From positions 1-51,303 of the IMG/VR virus record IMGVR_UViG_3300050011_000546: a stretch of 51,303 bases of DNA; one strand, given 5' to 3'. Of this stretch, positions 40,377-47,926 are shown in pieces. The notes beneath the pieces were generated by a model. It was not told the DNA's origin, searched no databases, and worked only from the letters and a program-made list of their open reading frames with translations. The position numbers were made by a program, and so were the translations under genes. Positions within the stretch are counted from its first letter, which is position 1. Each line of letters opens with the position of its first letter. The DNA is from a virus.

Positions 40377-40951
40377 CAGCTCGTCGCCTCCGACTCTTGT
40401 GCGGTGTCCAGCGCGTTGTGGATGGTATGCGCGATAATTTTCATGGCGCCGTCCGACATCTCGACCGCCTGCGCCAGCAGGGCGAACTGGTCATCCGTCA
40501 GATCGTAATAGGTTTCGCGTTCTTCCTCTTCGCGCTCTTCCCACCAGACCTTGACGATGCCGACCTTCGACAACAACGCGTCCTTGATGAAGGAATACAG
40601 GATCATGAAGCCGGGATTCTGCTGCATGAAGACGTGATTGACATAATCTGTCTCCTGCGCGGCCGCCGCTTCATCCTCGGGACCAACCGGCTCGAAGCGG
40701 ACCACTTCATCGGAGCCGGCAAAGATATCCATCAAGTTCGGCATCAGGCCTTCGATGGTATCGGCCACGTCGGTCGAAACCGCGCGCGAGCGCCCGTCCT
40801 GCGCCGGCATGTCGCTGGACATGTCGCCGAGATAGTAATCCATCGCATCGGCGCACTCTTCAGCGAGTTGTGCTGCCGAGATCGCCGCCAAGGCGTTGGC
40901 CTTTTCCGAGGCCAGCATGGATTTGAGATCGAGAACGGACATTTTGGGCAT
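40376..40951 (-). CDS. Portal protein, N-terminal ORF
   Basis: 191 aa: ANALAAISAAQLAEECADAM, DYYLGDMSSDMPAQDGRSRA, VSTDVADTIEGLMPNLMDIF, GSDEVVRFEPVGPEDEAAAA, DYVNHVFMQQNPGFMILYSF, KDALLSKVGIVKVWWEE. This is the portal N-terminal pattern (VS.DV.D.IEG..P.LM.IF....VV.FEP.g..De). It ends AHTIHNALDTAQESEATS just where the second ORF begins. Together the two ORFs are about 750 aa, a normal portal length. Whether this is a true split or a frameshift cannot be told from sequence alone. Confidence 0.85.
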   Translation of the reverse strand: MPKMSVLDLKSMLASEKANALAAISAAQLAEECADAMDYYLGDMSSDMPAQDGRSRAVSTDVADTIEGLMPNLMDIFAGSDEVVRFEPVGPEDEAAAAQETDYVNHVFMQQNPGFMILYSFIKDALLSKVGIVKVWWEEREEEERETYYDLTDDQFALLAQAVEMSDGAMKIIAHTIHNALDTAQESEATS

Positions 40952-40990
40952 CGGGTGAGGTCTCGGTTTGAAGGAGATTTAGGTTTCAGA

Positions 40991-41043
40991 CACTCGTCAT
41001 TCCGGGGCGCGGGCGGCGCGAACCCGGAATCTCAAGATCCGTG
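40991..41043. repeat. Palindromic intergenic repeat of Bradyrhizobium type
   Basis: CACTCGTCATTCCGGGGCGC then GGGCGGCGCGAACCCGGAAT. The stem ATTCCGGG/CCCGGAAT surrounds a GC-rich middle. This form (CGTCATTCCGGGGCGCG ... AACCCGGAATCTC) is one of the abundant intergenic repeats of Bradyrhizobium-like genomes. It lies just upstream of the portal gene. Confidence 0.6.
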
Positions 41044-41155
41044 GCTGGGCTTTATGAGCCGTCCGGGATGATGCCCCTGGCTCTGTTATGCACAGCGCAA
41101 AGCCAAGGTTCTCGTTGCCCGACCAAAATCAGGCGCCACGCCATTCAAGATTGGA

Positions 41156-41449
41156 TCAGCGCCTATAAAGCGGACTGAAGATCGGCGGCACCTGAAATTC
41201 GGTGGGATTCTCAGGCTCTACGCCCGCCAGGGAAGCGATCCATTTATTGATGTTGCCGTAGGCCGAAGCGTAGTTTGACAGTGTGAAGGGCGGCGGCGGT
41301 TTGGCAGGATCAAAAACGTACGCCGGCGAATTGTCGGCGTTGGATGGCGACGGTGTCGGCGCTGCAGGCGCGGATGCCGGACCATCGGGGGCCGCCGAGT
41401 TCCTGTATTTCTCCAGCGCACGCAAGAGCGCAGAATCGGCATCGTCCAA
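41156..41449 (-). CDS. SPLYRR tag ORF separated from its toxin
   Basis: A 97-aa frame (TTG start): DDADSALLRALEKYRNSAA, a Pro/Ala/Ser linker, NINKWIASLAGVEPENPTEF, VPPIFSPLYRR. It is the standard C-terminal tag of the SPLYRR cargos. Upstream of the start the same frame also reads PAGSLDDADSALLRALEKY, matching PAGDSGDTDSPLLRALEKY of the 47927-49567 cargo. This shows the tag was once fused to an upstream domain. It is now out of frame with the L,D-transpeptidase gene that precedes it. Confidence 0.7.
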   Translation of the reverse strand: MDDADSALLRALEKYRNSAAPDGPASAPAAPTPSPSNADNSPAYVFDPAKPPPPFTLSNYASAYGNINKWIASLAGVEPENPTEFQVPPIFSPLYRR

Positions 41450-41450
41450 A

Positions 41451-41975
41451 CTACCTGCCGGTTAGGTATTCACTCGTGCCGCTCCAAACGGAATTTCCTG
41501 CCAACGGATGGGGTGAGGTCTCAAGACTAGGATCGTAACTAACGACTACTTCGTGAGACGGTTCTTTCGTAGAGCGCACTGCGTCAAAATGGGCCTTTTC
41601 ATTCGGCCCCAAATCGATACATCCAGCTGATCCCGGGGTAAAGCCGCCGTGGATGAAGAAGTTTTTTCGACCATTGGTCGACGTTGAATCCGGCACAAGC
41701 GCTGCGCGTTCCGTGCCCCAAGCAGCCATCGATCCCGGAAACCGCCCATGCTTCGGTACCAACCCTGCCACCGCATCAAACGTAGTTAGAGGCTGGATGT
41801 CATCTGTCGAAAAAGAATATCTTCCTTCGGTAAGCGGTCCCCTGAACGGCAAATTCTGATCGCTAGGCCTTTGATTTCTACTCCTGCCCGAGATGGCTGG
41901 CCAAGATCCCACAATCGAGCCATCAGGACGATAGAGCGTCAGGGAGTATCCATCAAAAACGCTTCGATCAGCCAT
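41451..41975 (-). CDS. L,D-transpeptidase/DUF2778 (Tlde1-like) toxin domain
   Basis: A 174-aa protein starting MADRSVFDGYSLTLYRPDGS. It holds IVGSWPAISGRSRNQ, GPLTEGRYSFSTDDIQPL, then the active-site block NFFIHGGFTPGSAGCIDLGP (His109, Ser116, Cys119). The HGG...S.GCIDL signature is that of L,D-transpeptidase-like DUF2778 enzymes such as the type VI effector Tlde1, which attack peptidoglycan stem peptides. It ends SEYLTGR with its own stop, out of frame with the tag ORF that follows. The membrane immunity gene 41996-42334 precedes it. The ATG at 41973-41975 is preferred over a longer TTG frame. Confidence 0.78.
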   Translation of the reverse strand: MADRSVFDGYSLTLYRPDGSIVGSWPAISGRSRNQRPSDQNLPFRGPLTEGRYSFSTDDIQPLTTFDAVAGLVPKHGRFPGSMAAWGTERAALVPDSTSTNGRKNFFIHGGFTPGSAGCIDLGPNEKAHFDAVRSTKEPSHEVVVSYDPSLETSPHPLAGNSVWSGTSEYLTGR

Positions 41976-41995
41976 CGTTTGTTCTACCACTCGGG

Positions 41996-42334
41996 TTAGC
42001 AATAACTCATATCAAAAAATGACAGCAACGGTTCACCAAGCAACCAGGCAGCCCAGGCAATCAAGTAGACAAGCAAATAGTTTCGTTGCGCGAGCCAATA
42101 TAAGCCCAGCAGCACGGCTATATCCACGCAGATTAACGTGAGATGAGTGAATAGGTATCGCTCAAAACTTCCGTACATCCAGCAATATTCAACGCCTCTT
42201 TCGCCAATGAACTCACGCGTCGCGTTCAAAGTTAAGAGAAGAACCATCGCGCCTAGACCAACCAAAGCAGCCGCGGCATAAATTGGATAGAACATCCATC
42301 GCTGGCGAGACGTAGATATGTTTTTGTTGGACAT
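41996..42334 (-). CDS. Membrane immunity candidate for Tlde1-like toxin
   Basis: A 112-aa protein with three membrane helices: YPIYAAAALVGLGAMVLLLT, LFTHLTLICVDIAVLLGLYW, YLLVYLIAWAAWLLGEPLLS. MSNKNISTSRQRW is a short cytoplasmic start. It lies about 20 bases upstream of the toxin ATG, in immunity-first order. An inner-membrane immunity protein suits a peptidoglycan-acting toxin that must be neutralised in the periplasm. The leader repeat R6 lies directly upstream. Confidence 0.6.
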   Translation of the reverse strand: MSNKNISTSRQRWMFYPIYAAAALVGLGAMVLLLTLNATREFIGERGVEYCWMYGSFERYLFTHLTLICVDIAVLLGLYWLAQRNYLLVYLIAWAAWLLGEPLLSFFDMSYC

Positions 42335-42435
42335 GGGCTCGACCAGGACCTGAAATACATATTACGCCAACTGTGCTCGTTGGAAGAACAAGACTACGTC
42401 AATTCTTGCCATGCTGCAGGAACGTTGCGTGTAGC

Positions 42436-42480
42436 TCCTATTATTTATCGCGGATAATTTCAGGATATTTTGTGCAGTTT
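42436..42480 (-). repeat. Cassette leader repeat R6
   Basis: Leader core (plus strand TAATTTCAGGATATTTTG, 42455-42472) with TTATTTATCGCGGA to its left. It lies between the M23 cargo end and the immunity gene of the next cassette. Confidence 0.75.
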
Positions 42481-42517
42481 CCTCCCCGCGGTTGCGACTA
42501 CGTCGCGCTGGATCGGA

Positions 42518-43546
42518 TCAGCGCCGATAGAACGGACTGAAGATCGGTGGCGGCGAAAACTCCGTGGGGTCGTCGGGATCGATGCCTGTCAAAGAAGCTA
42601 TCCATTTATCAATGTTGCTGAGCGCCGAAGCGTAGTTTGACGGCGTGAAGGCCGGCGGCGGCTTGGTCGGATCGAATACGAGTGCTGGCGAATTATCGGG
42701 GCTGGATGGCGCGAGCGTTGGCTCCGCTGCAACAGACGCCGGATCAGGAACCGCTGATCTCCTGTACTTCTCCAGCGCACGCAAGAGCGGAGAATTGGCA
42801 TCGCTGGCGCCGCTTGCGGGAGCGGAGCCCCAGTTTCCGAAGCGGTTGTCAAACGATTCGGGACGATCGGAGGGGGCTGGCGCGGAAATGCCTACCGGAG
42901 CGGAGCCCCATTTTTCAAAGCGATCGCCGAACGAATTTTGACGATCGGGAGAAAGAACATCATTATGCGGAACGAACGGCACGGCGGGCGCTCTTGCCAC
43001 GTCCGGTGCGTTACCAAATCCGTTGCCTGCATTGACGCCGAGACCCTGCAAGTATTGTTGGTATTCTTGAAGATAAGCCGGCGGACTTGGATTGGGGTCG
43101 ACGGGGCCTTGTCGATCCCAGAAGGCGGTTGGATTTACTATATTTCCTGCAGGATCCTTCAATTGATAGTGAACGTGTTGTTGCTCGGTGCCGGTGTTGC
43201 CCATCGTACCGATCAACTGGCCTGCGGCAACCGGGTCGCCTGCCGTCAGAAACTGAGTATGGGTATGCAATATTTCGTGAGAAAAGCCATTCTTGTCCCG
43301 TATGGCTATTCTTCCAAAAGTGCCCTCTCCCGGTTTTGTTGTCACGATTCCGGAGACTGGCGAGCGCAGCGCCGGGTGCGTGAGATTGATTCCCGTCGGT
43401 CCAACCGAATAGTTGAAATCTACGCCGCCGTGAGGAATCGATGAGGGCGGCGTTCTACCCTTTACCGCTCCATACGGACTGGTGATTTCGGGCGAAACGC
43501 CGCCGATCGGAGGCAACACTCGCCGCATGATGCCTTTCCACGACAT
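42518..43546 (-). CDS. M23 peptidoglycan endopeptidase cargo with SPLYRR tag
   Basis: A 342-aa protein. AAAGGAGAT precedes the ATG. The N-terminal half is an M23/LytM domain: IPHGGVDFNYSVGPT (His39 and Asp43 of HxxxD), RSPVSGIVTTKPGEGTFG, HEILHTHTQFLTAGDPVAAG, HVHYQLKDPAGN (His124 and His126 of HxH). All zinc ligands are present, so active D,D-endopeptidase function is likely. Two FGDRFEKWGS / FDNRFGNWGS repeats follow, then SPLLRALEKYRRS and the tag NIDKWIASLTGIDPDDPTEF, PPIFSPFYRR. An exported immunity gene (43850-44536) stands upstream. It could also help the phage through the cell wall. Confidence 0.85.
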   Translation of the reverse strand: MSWKGIMRRVLPPIGGVSPEITSPYGAVKGRTPPSSIPHGGVDFNYSVGPTGINLTHPALRSPVSGIVTTKPGEGTFGRIAIRDKNGFSHEILHTHTQFLTAGDPVAAGQLIGTMGNTGTEQQHVHYQLKDPAGNIVNPTAFWDRQGPVDPNPSPPAYLQEYQQYLQGLGVNAGNGFGNAPDVARAPAVPFVPHNDVLSPDRQNSFGDRFEKWGSAPVGISAPAPSDRPESFDNRFGNWGSAPASGASDANSPLLRALEKYRRSAVPDPASVAAEPTLAPSSPDNSPALVFDPTKPPPAFTPSNYASALSNIDKWIASLTGIDPDDPTEFSPPPIFSPFYRR

Positions 43547-43849
43547 TTCTGATCTCCTTTGTGCGTGACTTTCTGCAATGACGCAGAATGCTGCCGCGTT
43601 AAATCGATTTCCTGTGCCAAATTATCGCGGCCACCGAGCGCGAGGTATCGGCGCGTTTGAGTGATCGATATTGCACGGCCTCAATCTTGGGCACCCCCTC
43701 GGCGGGCACTCAACCAAAAACTGATAAAGTTTTATTCGTTGGAAATTGCGGTCATCCCGGCATAAACCGTAAGCTGCCAGCGATCGGCTATTAGTCTAAT
43801 TGAATTACAAACCGAAGGGCCGTCGCATCGTCATGTTTATCAACGAGTG
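43547..43849. other. Non-coding gap between M23 cargo and its immunity gene
   Basis: Just over 300 bases with no gene on either strand. It is fairly AT-rich with GGTTTGTAATTCAATTAGAC and GAATAAAACTTTATCAG stretches that could hold a promoter for the M23 gene, but I could not define one. No leader repeat and no strong hairpin. Confidence 0.45.
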
Positions 43850-44536
43850 TTACGTCGACCGATCGGATATACCGTAGAGAAACCAGCAACCTTGCGTCTT
43901 CCGAAAACTATAGAATACTATCACTCCAGTGTCCGGCAACGTTACTAAAACAGTCACGCGTGAGGGGTCGGTTATCGTCTCTTCCGGAAAAACGTTTTCA
44001 CCGGTCTTGGAGTTTTTGATCGTCGTAATTTCGGTTCTAAGTCCCTGTTTTTTCATCTGCAACAAAGTCGGATAAACCGTGCCACTCTTCGGATAATAGT
44101 TTGGTATCTTTTCGAACTTGTTGACCATGCTCGACTTGAAAGCGTCGTTTTCCTTGTCCGCGCCGATTAGACTCACGTCTAAAAGTCCGAATTCGAGCGG
44201 CAGGTGCGTGTATTTCCGTTGCAACACGGGGCTATTTGAAAAGGCGCGCAAGAATAGGGTAAAATCCGCAGACGGACATTTATCGCTCTTGCCTGCTACC
44301 GTGACGTTTGGCGTCGCAGGACGTCCATCCGGATCTGCCAAGGCGGGACCAGATACGGACACCATCCCGGCAAGGAGGAGCGACCTGAAGCCGTAGCCCA
44401 ACCCGGTTGTCGATCCGATACAGCCCGAGGTAGCCTTCAGGATACTTATTATGACAGCAAAATCTGCTCGAACCCGCGGCCGAGCGCACGGCACCTCGCC
44501 GATATACTGCAAACCATTCAGCAGATTCTCGCCCAT
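43850..44536 (-). CDS. Exported immunity candidate for M23 cargo
   Basis: A 228-aa frame; the real start may be near residue 45. The signal peptide FRSLLLAGMVSVSGPALADP leads to a periplasmic body: SDKCPSADFTLFLRAFSNSP, VLQRKYTHLPLEFGLLDVSL, KIPNYYPKSGTVYPTLLQMK, RVTVLVTLPDTGVIVFYSFR, GCWFLYGISDRST. The CPS..F..FL.AFS.s...Q..... pattern resembles small exported immunity or lipoprotein-like families. Its export suits protection against a secreted M23 enzyme. It lies upstream of its toxin, separated by the 303-base gap. Confidence 0.6.
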   Translation of the reverse strand: MGENLLNGLQYIGEVPCARPRVRADFAVIISILKATSGCIGSTTGLGYGFRSLLLAGMVSVSGPALADPDGRPATPNVTVAGKSDKCPSADFTLFLRAFSNSPVLQRKYTHLPLEFGLLDVSLIGADKENDAFKSSMVNKFEKIPNYYPKSGTVYPTLLQMKKQGLRTEITTIKNSKTGENVFPEETITDPSRVTVLVTLPDTGVIVFYSFRKTQGCWFLYGISDRST

Positions 44537-44767
44537 AAATCACCCACCCGACGGGAGAAGCTTTTCAGTACGACATAGCCGTGCATACTAGAAAATCTTG
44601 TGTTAGGTGTAAATTGAAGAAATACAGCAAGCTCTCTGTGGGTAGGCTGTTAGAGGCTTGAAATGGCCGCCGTAAGGCGCATTTTCGTCCAGCTGATTTT
44701 TTGAGTCATTTGAACCTATCGAAGAATATTGCCCCGTTGTGACGACCTGATAGCGAACAATATCCCC

Positions 44768-46054
44768 TCACACCCACCCCTGCTCCGCATACCGGATCGC
44801 CCGGTTGAAATTTCCCGCCCGGCCCGGCTCCTCATAACAAATCGCCATCAGACCCAGCGCGTCGGCGGCGTGGCTGGACCAATCGTGCTCCGGCCCAAGC
44901 CCGACGTTGCGGGTCTCGTCCTTGCGTTCGTGATAGAAGCCGATGGCGTCGCGGCCCGGTTCGGTGGTTTCCTCGTTCCACCAGATCTGCGCGCCCAGCC
45001 GGCGCAGCGCCTCGATGCGCATCATCGCGGCGCCCTTGCCCTGGTTCCTCACCGGCGGCTCGACCCTGAAGCCGGCTTCGCGCAGATGATCTTCATAGCG
45101 CTTGCCGGTGATGTTGTTTTCGTTGACGCCGTCATGCGGCAGGTGGACGATGACATCGTGATAGCCGCGCGAGCGCAACCAATTGACGTGAAACGCCAGC
45201 ACCTGGCCGACCGCCTCGTAGTAATCGAGCACGCGGATTTCCTGCCCCACCCATTGCACGATCCAGATCGTGAAGGCATCGGCAAAAGCGCCGGCGCCGC
45301 CGATGTCGACAAAGGCGCGCAGCGGCAACAGCGGATCGGCGGTGACTTTGCCGATCCGGCCCTTGGCTCGCGCCTCCGACAGCATCGCTGCAAAATATGC
45401 GCCCTCGAAGGCGCTGACGTAGTCGCCCTCCCATATGTGGTCGTAGCGATCGGGATAGAGCTGCAGATCGGTTTTGCGTTCGTCTTCCAGCACGGAAGGA
45501 AACCACGGATTGTCGCGCCAGTTGGCCTTGACGACGATCGATCCCTGCGGCTCGCGCCGCCGGAAAAAATCGTCAATCGCATCGCTCTTCCGTCGGGGAT
45601 TCCAGCTCGCCCACAGCTCTGATTGGTTGGCGCGGATGGTGGGGCGAAGCAGCGAGAGACTGCGTGCGCTCAAGGTTTGCGCTTCATCGACCCAGGCGAT
45701 CCGAAAGCCCTCCAGCGACTTGATCGACTCCGAAGTGTGATCCTGCATGCCGCGAAAGATGATCATGCCGTCGCCGGGCGTTTCGATCCGGTCGGCGAAA
45801 CTCTTGAAGCGGTGGCCGAGGCCGAGTGAACCGATCTTGCTCTCGATCAGCCGCTTGGAGGATTGCGCCAGTGTCTTCTGCGCCTCGCGAATGCAAACCG
45901 CCAGCATGCCCTTCTCGGCCTGGCAGGCCTCAACCAGCATCTCTCCGAAAAAATGCGACTTGCCTGAACCGCGTCCCCCCCAAGCCCCTTTGTAGCGCGA
46001 TGGCTGCAGCAGCGGTTCAAAGATCTTGGCTGTCGGGATTTTCAGGGTGGACAA
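44768..46054 (-). CDS. terL: Terminase large subunit
   Basis: A 428-aa protein. MSTLKIPTAKIFEPLLQPSR, Walker A GGRGSGKS (residues 26-33), an adenine-binding region IREAQKTLAQSSKRLIESK, Walker B RIAWVDEA (119-125), a coupling motif SWNPRRKSD, then the nuclease part FVDIGGAGAFADAFTIWIVQ, YHDVIVHLPHDGVNENNI and PEHDWSSHAADALGLM with its acidic metal site. It is the ATPase-nuclease that packages DNA and cuts it. Its start overlaps the original TerS end (46017-46091), but two cargo cassettes now separate it from TerS. Confidence 0.92.
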   Translation of the reverse strand: MSTLKIPTAKIFEPLLQPSRYKGAWGGRGSGKSHFFGEMLVEACQAEKGMLAVCIREAQKTLAQSSKRLIESKIGSLGLGHRFKSFADRIETPGDGMIIFRGMQDHTSESIKSLEGFRIAWVDEAQTLSARSLSLLRPTIRANQSELWASWNPRRKSDAIDDFFRRREPQGSIVVKANWRDNPWFPSVLEDERKTDLQLYPDRYDHIWEGDYVSAFEGAYFAAMLSEARAKGRIGKVTADPLLPLRAFVDIGGAGAFADAFTIWIVQWVGQEIRVLDYYEAVGQVLAFHVNWLRSRGYHDVIVHLPHDGVNENNITGKRYEDHLREAGFRVEPPVRNQGKGAAMMRIEALRRLGAQIWWNEETTEPGRDAIGFYHERKDETRNVGLGPEHDWSSHAADALGLMAICYEEPGRAGNFNRAIRYAEQGWV

Positions 46055-46091
46055 TGACGCGCTCGATTCTGTAGGCCACCTCCGCGTCCAT
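46017..46091 (-). repeat. TerS tail remnant and TerL start junction (J3)
   Basis: A 24-codon frame MDAEVAYRIERVIVHPENPD, SQDL, stop. Residues RIERVIVHP are the same as in the small terminase (51001-51303). It begins right at the cargo stop (TGAATG) and overlaps the TerL start by 38 bases, as TerS and TerL usually do. It is therefore the original 3' end of terS, left behind when cassettes came between. Confidence 0.85.
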
Positions 46092-47174
46092 TCAGCGCCG
46101 ATAGAGCGGACTGAAGACCGGCGGCACCTGAAACCGCGTGGGATCGTCGGGGTCGACGCTTGCCAGCGAAGCGATCCATTTTTCGATGCTGCCGTTGCCG
46201 GTTGCGGAAGAATAGTCAGGAGGAGCGAACATCGGCAGCACGGACTGGTATGGATTTGGTGCGTTGATGCCCGGAGAGGATGCAGGTGCTTGCGATTGGT
46301 CGGCGGTTAGCTGGTTCAGGTATTGAAGAAACATCTTGCTGTAGGAAGGCGCCGAATCCTGGGATTGCTGCGGAGTGTCCCCTGCCTCGGTTGAAGCCCA
46401 GTTTCCGAAGCGGTCGCCGAACGACTCCCCACGATCGGAAACGAGAAAACCGTTGGACGGAGATGGCGCTGCCGGTGCGCCGCTATCGAATGCGGATGTT
46501 CGCGGATCGTCGACGATTTGCCCGACCAAACGTCGCACTGGCAGTGGAGGCTGACCGGGGGCGCGAACTCCGTCAGGCGCAACCGACCCGCTCAAAGGGA
46601 AAGGCATCGGCGTCGCGGTGTTGATAGGATTTGCTAACTGCTTTTCAAAACCAGGGACGTAGAAGGACCGGGTTTCGCCACTAACGGGATCGAACACCAG
46701 CTGACGATCAAATCTTTCCGGAAACCTGGTTCCCGGCCCAAAAAATCCCGCACGTTGCAGCGCCCCACCCGCAAAAGAGTTACTGTTTTGAGAGACCGGA
46801 CGATATTCATATCCGGTCGAATTCACCTCGTCGGCAAAGTCTTTCATCAGCGCCCAGCGGGAACTCAAATCATCGCCTTCGGCGACCATCGTATGCGTTT
46901 GATTCAGAGGAACATCGATATCTTCACCTGGCAAGGCTCGCAATCGCTGAAACGGCGAATCTCGATTGTTCGCGCCGTCTGAAAATATCTCTTCACGAAC
47001 AAATGCCCCCAGTTTATCGATATTGTGATCAAACTTGGTTTCCGGCACGCCCTGAAGCGTGTGGTGATAACCATCGGAGTCGACATAGTTCAGTACAATA
47101 TGATGCCCAAGCACAGAGCCTTGGTAAGGTACAGCGGTCGCATTGGCGTAGGTAAGAAAAATTCTTTCAGGCAT
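46092..47174 (-). CDS. Cargo toxin candidate with papain/LRAT-like head and SPLYRR tag
   Basis: A 360-aa protein. Head (1-185): RIFLTYANATAVPYQGSVLG, HHIVLNYVDSDGYHHTLQG, SSRWALMKDFADEVN, YEYRPVSQNSNSFAGGALQR, AGFFGPGTRFPERF. The H...H...YV and NSNSF..G.L..AG arrangement resembles permuted NlpC/P60 or papain-like amidases, with Ser where Cys would be expected, so this is tentative. Linker motifs PLPVRRLVGQIVDDPRTSAF and ESFGDRFGNWASTEAGDTPQ are followed by the tag GNGSIEKWIASLASVDPDDP, VPPVFSPLYRR. Exported immunity gene 47187-47624 lies 12 bases upstream. Confidence 0.6.
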   Translation of the reverse strand: MPERIFLTYANATAVPYQGSVLGHHIVLNYVDSDGYHHTLQGVPETKFDHNIDKLGAFVREEIFSDGANNRDSPFQRLRALPGEDIDVPLNQTHTMVAEGDDLSSRWALMKDFADEVNSTGYEYRPVSQNSNSFAGGALQRAGFFGPGTRFPERFDRQLVFDPVSGETRSFYVPGFEKQLANPINTATPMPFPLSGSVAPDGVRAPGQPPLPVRRLVGQIVDDPRTSAFDSGAPAAPSPSNGFLVSDRGESFGDRFGNWASTEAGDTPQQSQDSAPSYSKMFLQYLNQLTADQSQAPASSPGINAPNPYQSVLPMFAPPDYSSATGNGSIEKWIASLASVDPDDPTRFQVPPVFSPLYRR

Positions 47175-47186
47175 CTGGTAAATCCG

Positions 47187-47624
47187 CTACTTGTGGACCC
47201 ATCCGGCAGTGTAGATGTCGGGGCCCGCCTTTTTCTTGGAAACGTTGTATGTAAAGCCAACCAACACGTCATCGCTTGAGAAATGTATTAAATACTCTGT
47301 CGTGCGAGGCATATAAGATATTGAACGAATAAAATTCGATTTTCTGACCGCGTCCAGCAAGGCATCCACCTCACAATCCCGAAACGGGAAATATTTTTCA
47401 TTGAGATCATTATACGGAGTGATCCAATTTCTCTCTTTCGAAAGTAATTGGTCAAGTTCGGCGACATACGAAGAAACCTTCGCAATACACGAAGCGGAAT
47501 CGGCGCGGGCGCTCGGTGCTTGCGCCAAACACAAAAAGATCACACTAGCCGCTGCGACGCGACGTAGTCTTCGCTGCCTTCCCGTGGAAGCACGCATTTT
47601 TTCTTCTATGGAGATTTTGGTCAT
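47187..47624 (-). CDS. Exported immunity candidate for 46092-47174
   Basis: About 145 aa from the ATG at 47622-47624 (MTKISIEEKMRASTGRQRRL). A signal peptide RRVAAASVIFLCLAQAPSAR then SASCIAKVSSYVAELDQLLS, ERNWITPYNDLNEKYFPFRD, LLDAVRKSNFIRSISYMPRT, SSDDVLVGFTYNVSKKKAGP. The family was not recognised. It ends just before the cargo gene, giving immunity-first coupling. Its periplasmic location again fits a cell-wall-acting toxin. Confidence 0.6.
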   Translation of the reverse strand: MTKISIEEKMRASTGRQRRLRRVAAASVIFLCLAQAPSARADSASCIAKVSSYVAELDQLLSKERNWITPYNDLNEKYFPFRDCEVDALLDAVRKSNFIRSISYMPRTTEYLIHFSSDDVLVGFTYNVSKKKAGPDIYTAGWVHK

Positions 47625-47664
47625 TTGAGCCATCGAAACGACGACGAAAACGGCGATCGAACCG

Positions 47665-47889
47665 TCACCACGAGTAGAAAGCTCGCCGATCATCCGGTCC
47701 TCGCGAGCGCTTTTCGTGAAGCTCCCTGTTATTTATCGCCAATGATTTCAGGATTTTTTGTGCAGTCCCGCCGCACGGCTGCCACATCGCCCAATCGGAT
47801 CCGCGCCTATAGAGCGGACTGAAGATCGGCGGCACCGGAAACCGCGGGGGCTCGGAAATTTTAGCTGTCGGGATTCTCAGGGTGGACAA
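47665..47889 (-). pseudogene. Chimera: TerL start fused to SPLYRR end
   Basis: The frame reads MSTLRIPTAKISEPPRFPVP, PIFSPLYRRGSDWAMWQPCG ... The first 14 residues copy the TerL N-terminus (MSTLKIPTAKIFEP), then the cargo tag end FSPLYRR follows, and the frame runs into leader repeat R7. It is a recombination joint between a TerS/TerL junction and a cargo 3' end, not a functional gene. Confidence 0.7.
47700..47805 (-). repeat. Cassette leader repeat R7
   Basis: Plus strand GCCAATGATTTCAGGATTTT TTGTGCAG (core about 47744-47760) with CCTGTTATTTATCGCC to the left and CCCGCCGCACGGCTGCCACA to the right. It is nearly identical over about 100 bases to R9 (50905-51000). It precedes the immunity gene 47187-47624. 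Confidence 0.8.
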
Positions 47890-47926
47890 TGACGCGCTCG
47901 ATTCTGTAGGTCACCTCCGCGTCCAT
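47861..47926 (-). repeat. Second TerS tail copy (J2)
   Basis: A 21-codon frame MDAEVTYRIERVIVHPENPD, S, stop, starting at the stop of the 47927-49567 cargo. It is the same as J3 at 46017-46091 except for small changes, so the TerS/TerL junction is duplicated upstream of each cassette. Confidence 0.85.

Noticed and set aside
39051-40508. 485-codon plus-strand frame opposite the portal gene
   Set aside because: His/Arg-rich antisense shadow of the GC-rich portal genes, which have clear family motifs on the other strand.
44729-45622. 297-codon plus-strand frame opposite terL
   Set aside because: Antisense of a certain terminase gene, with no start signals.
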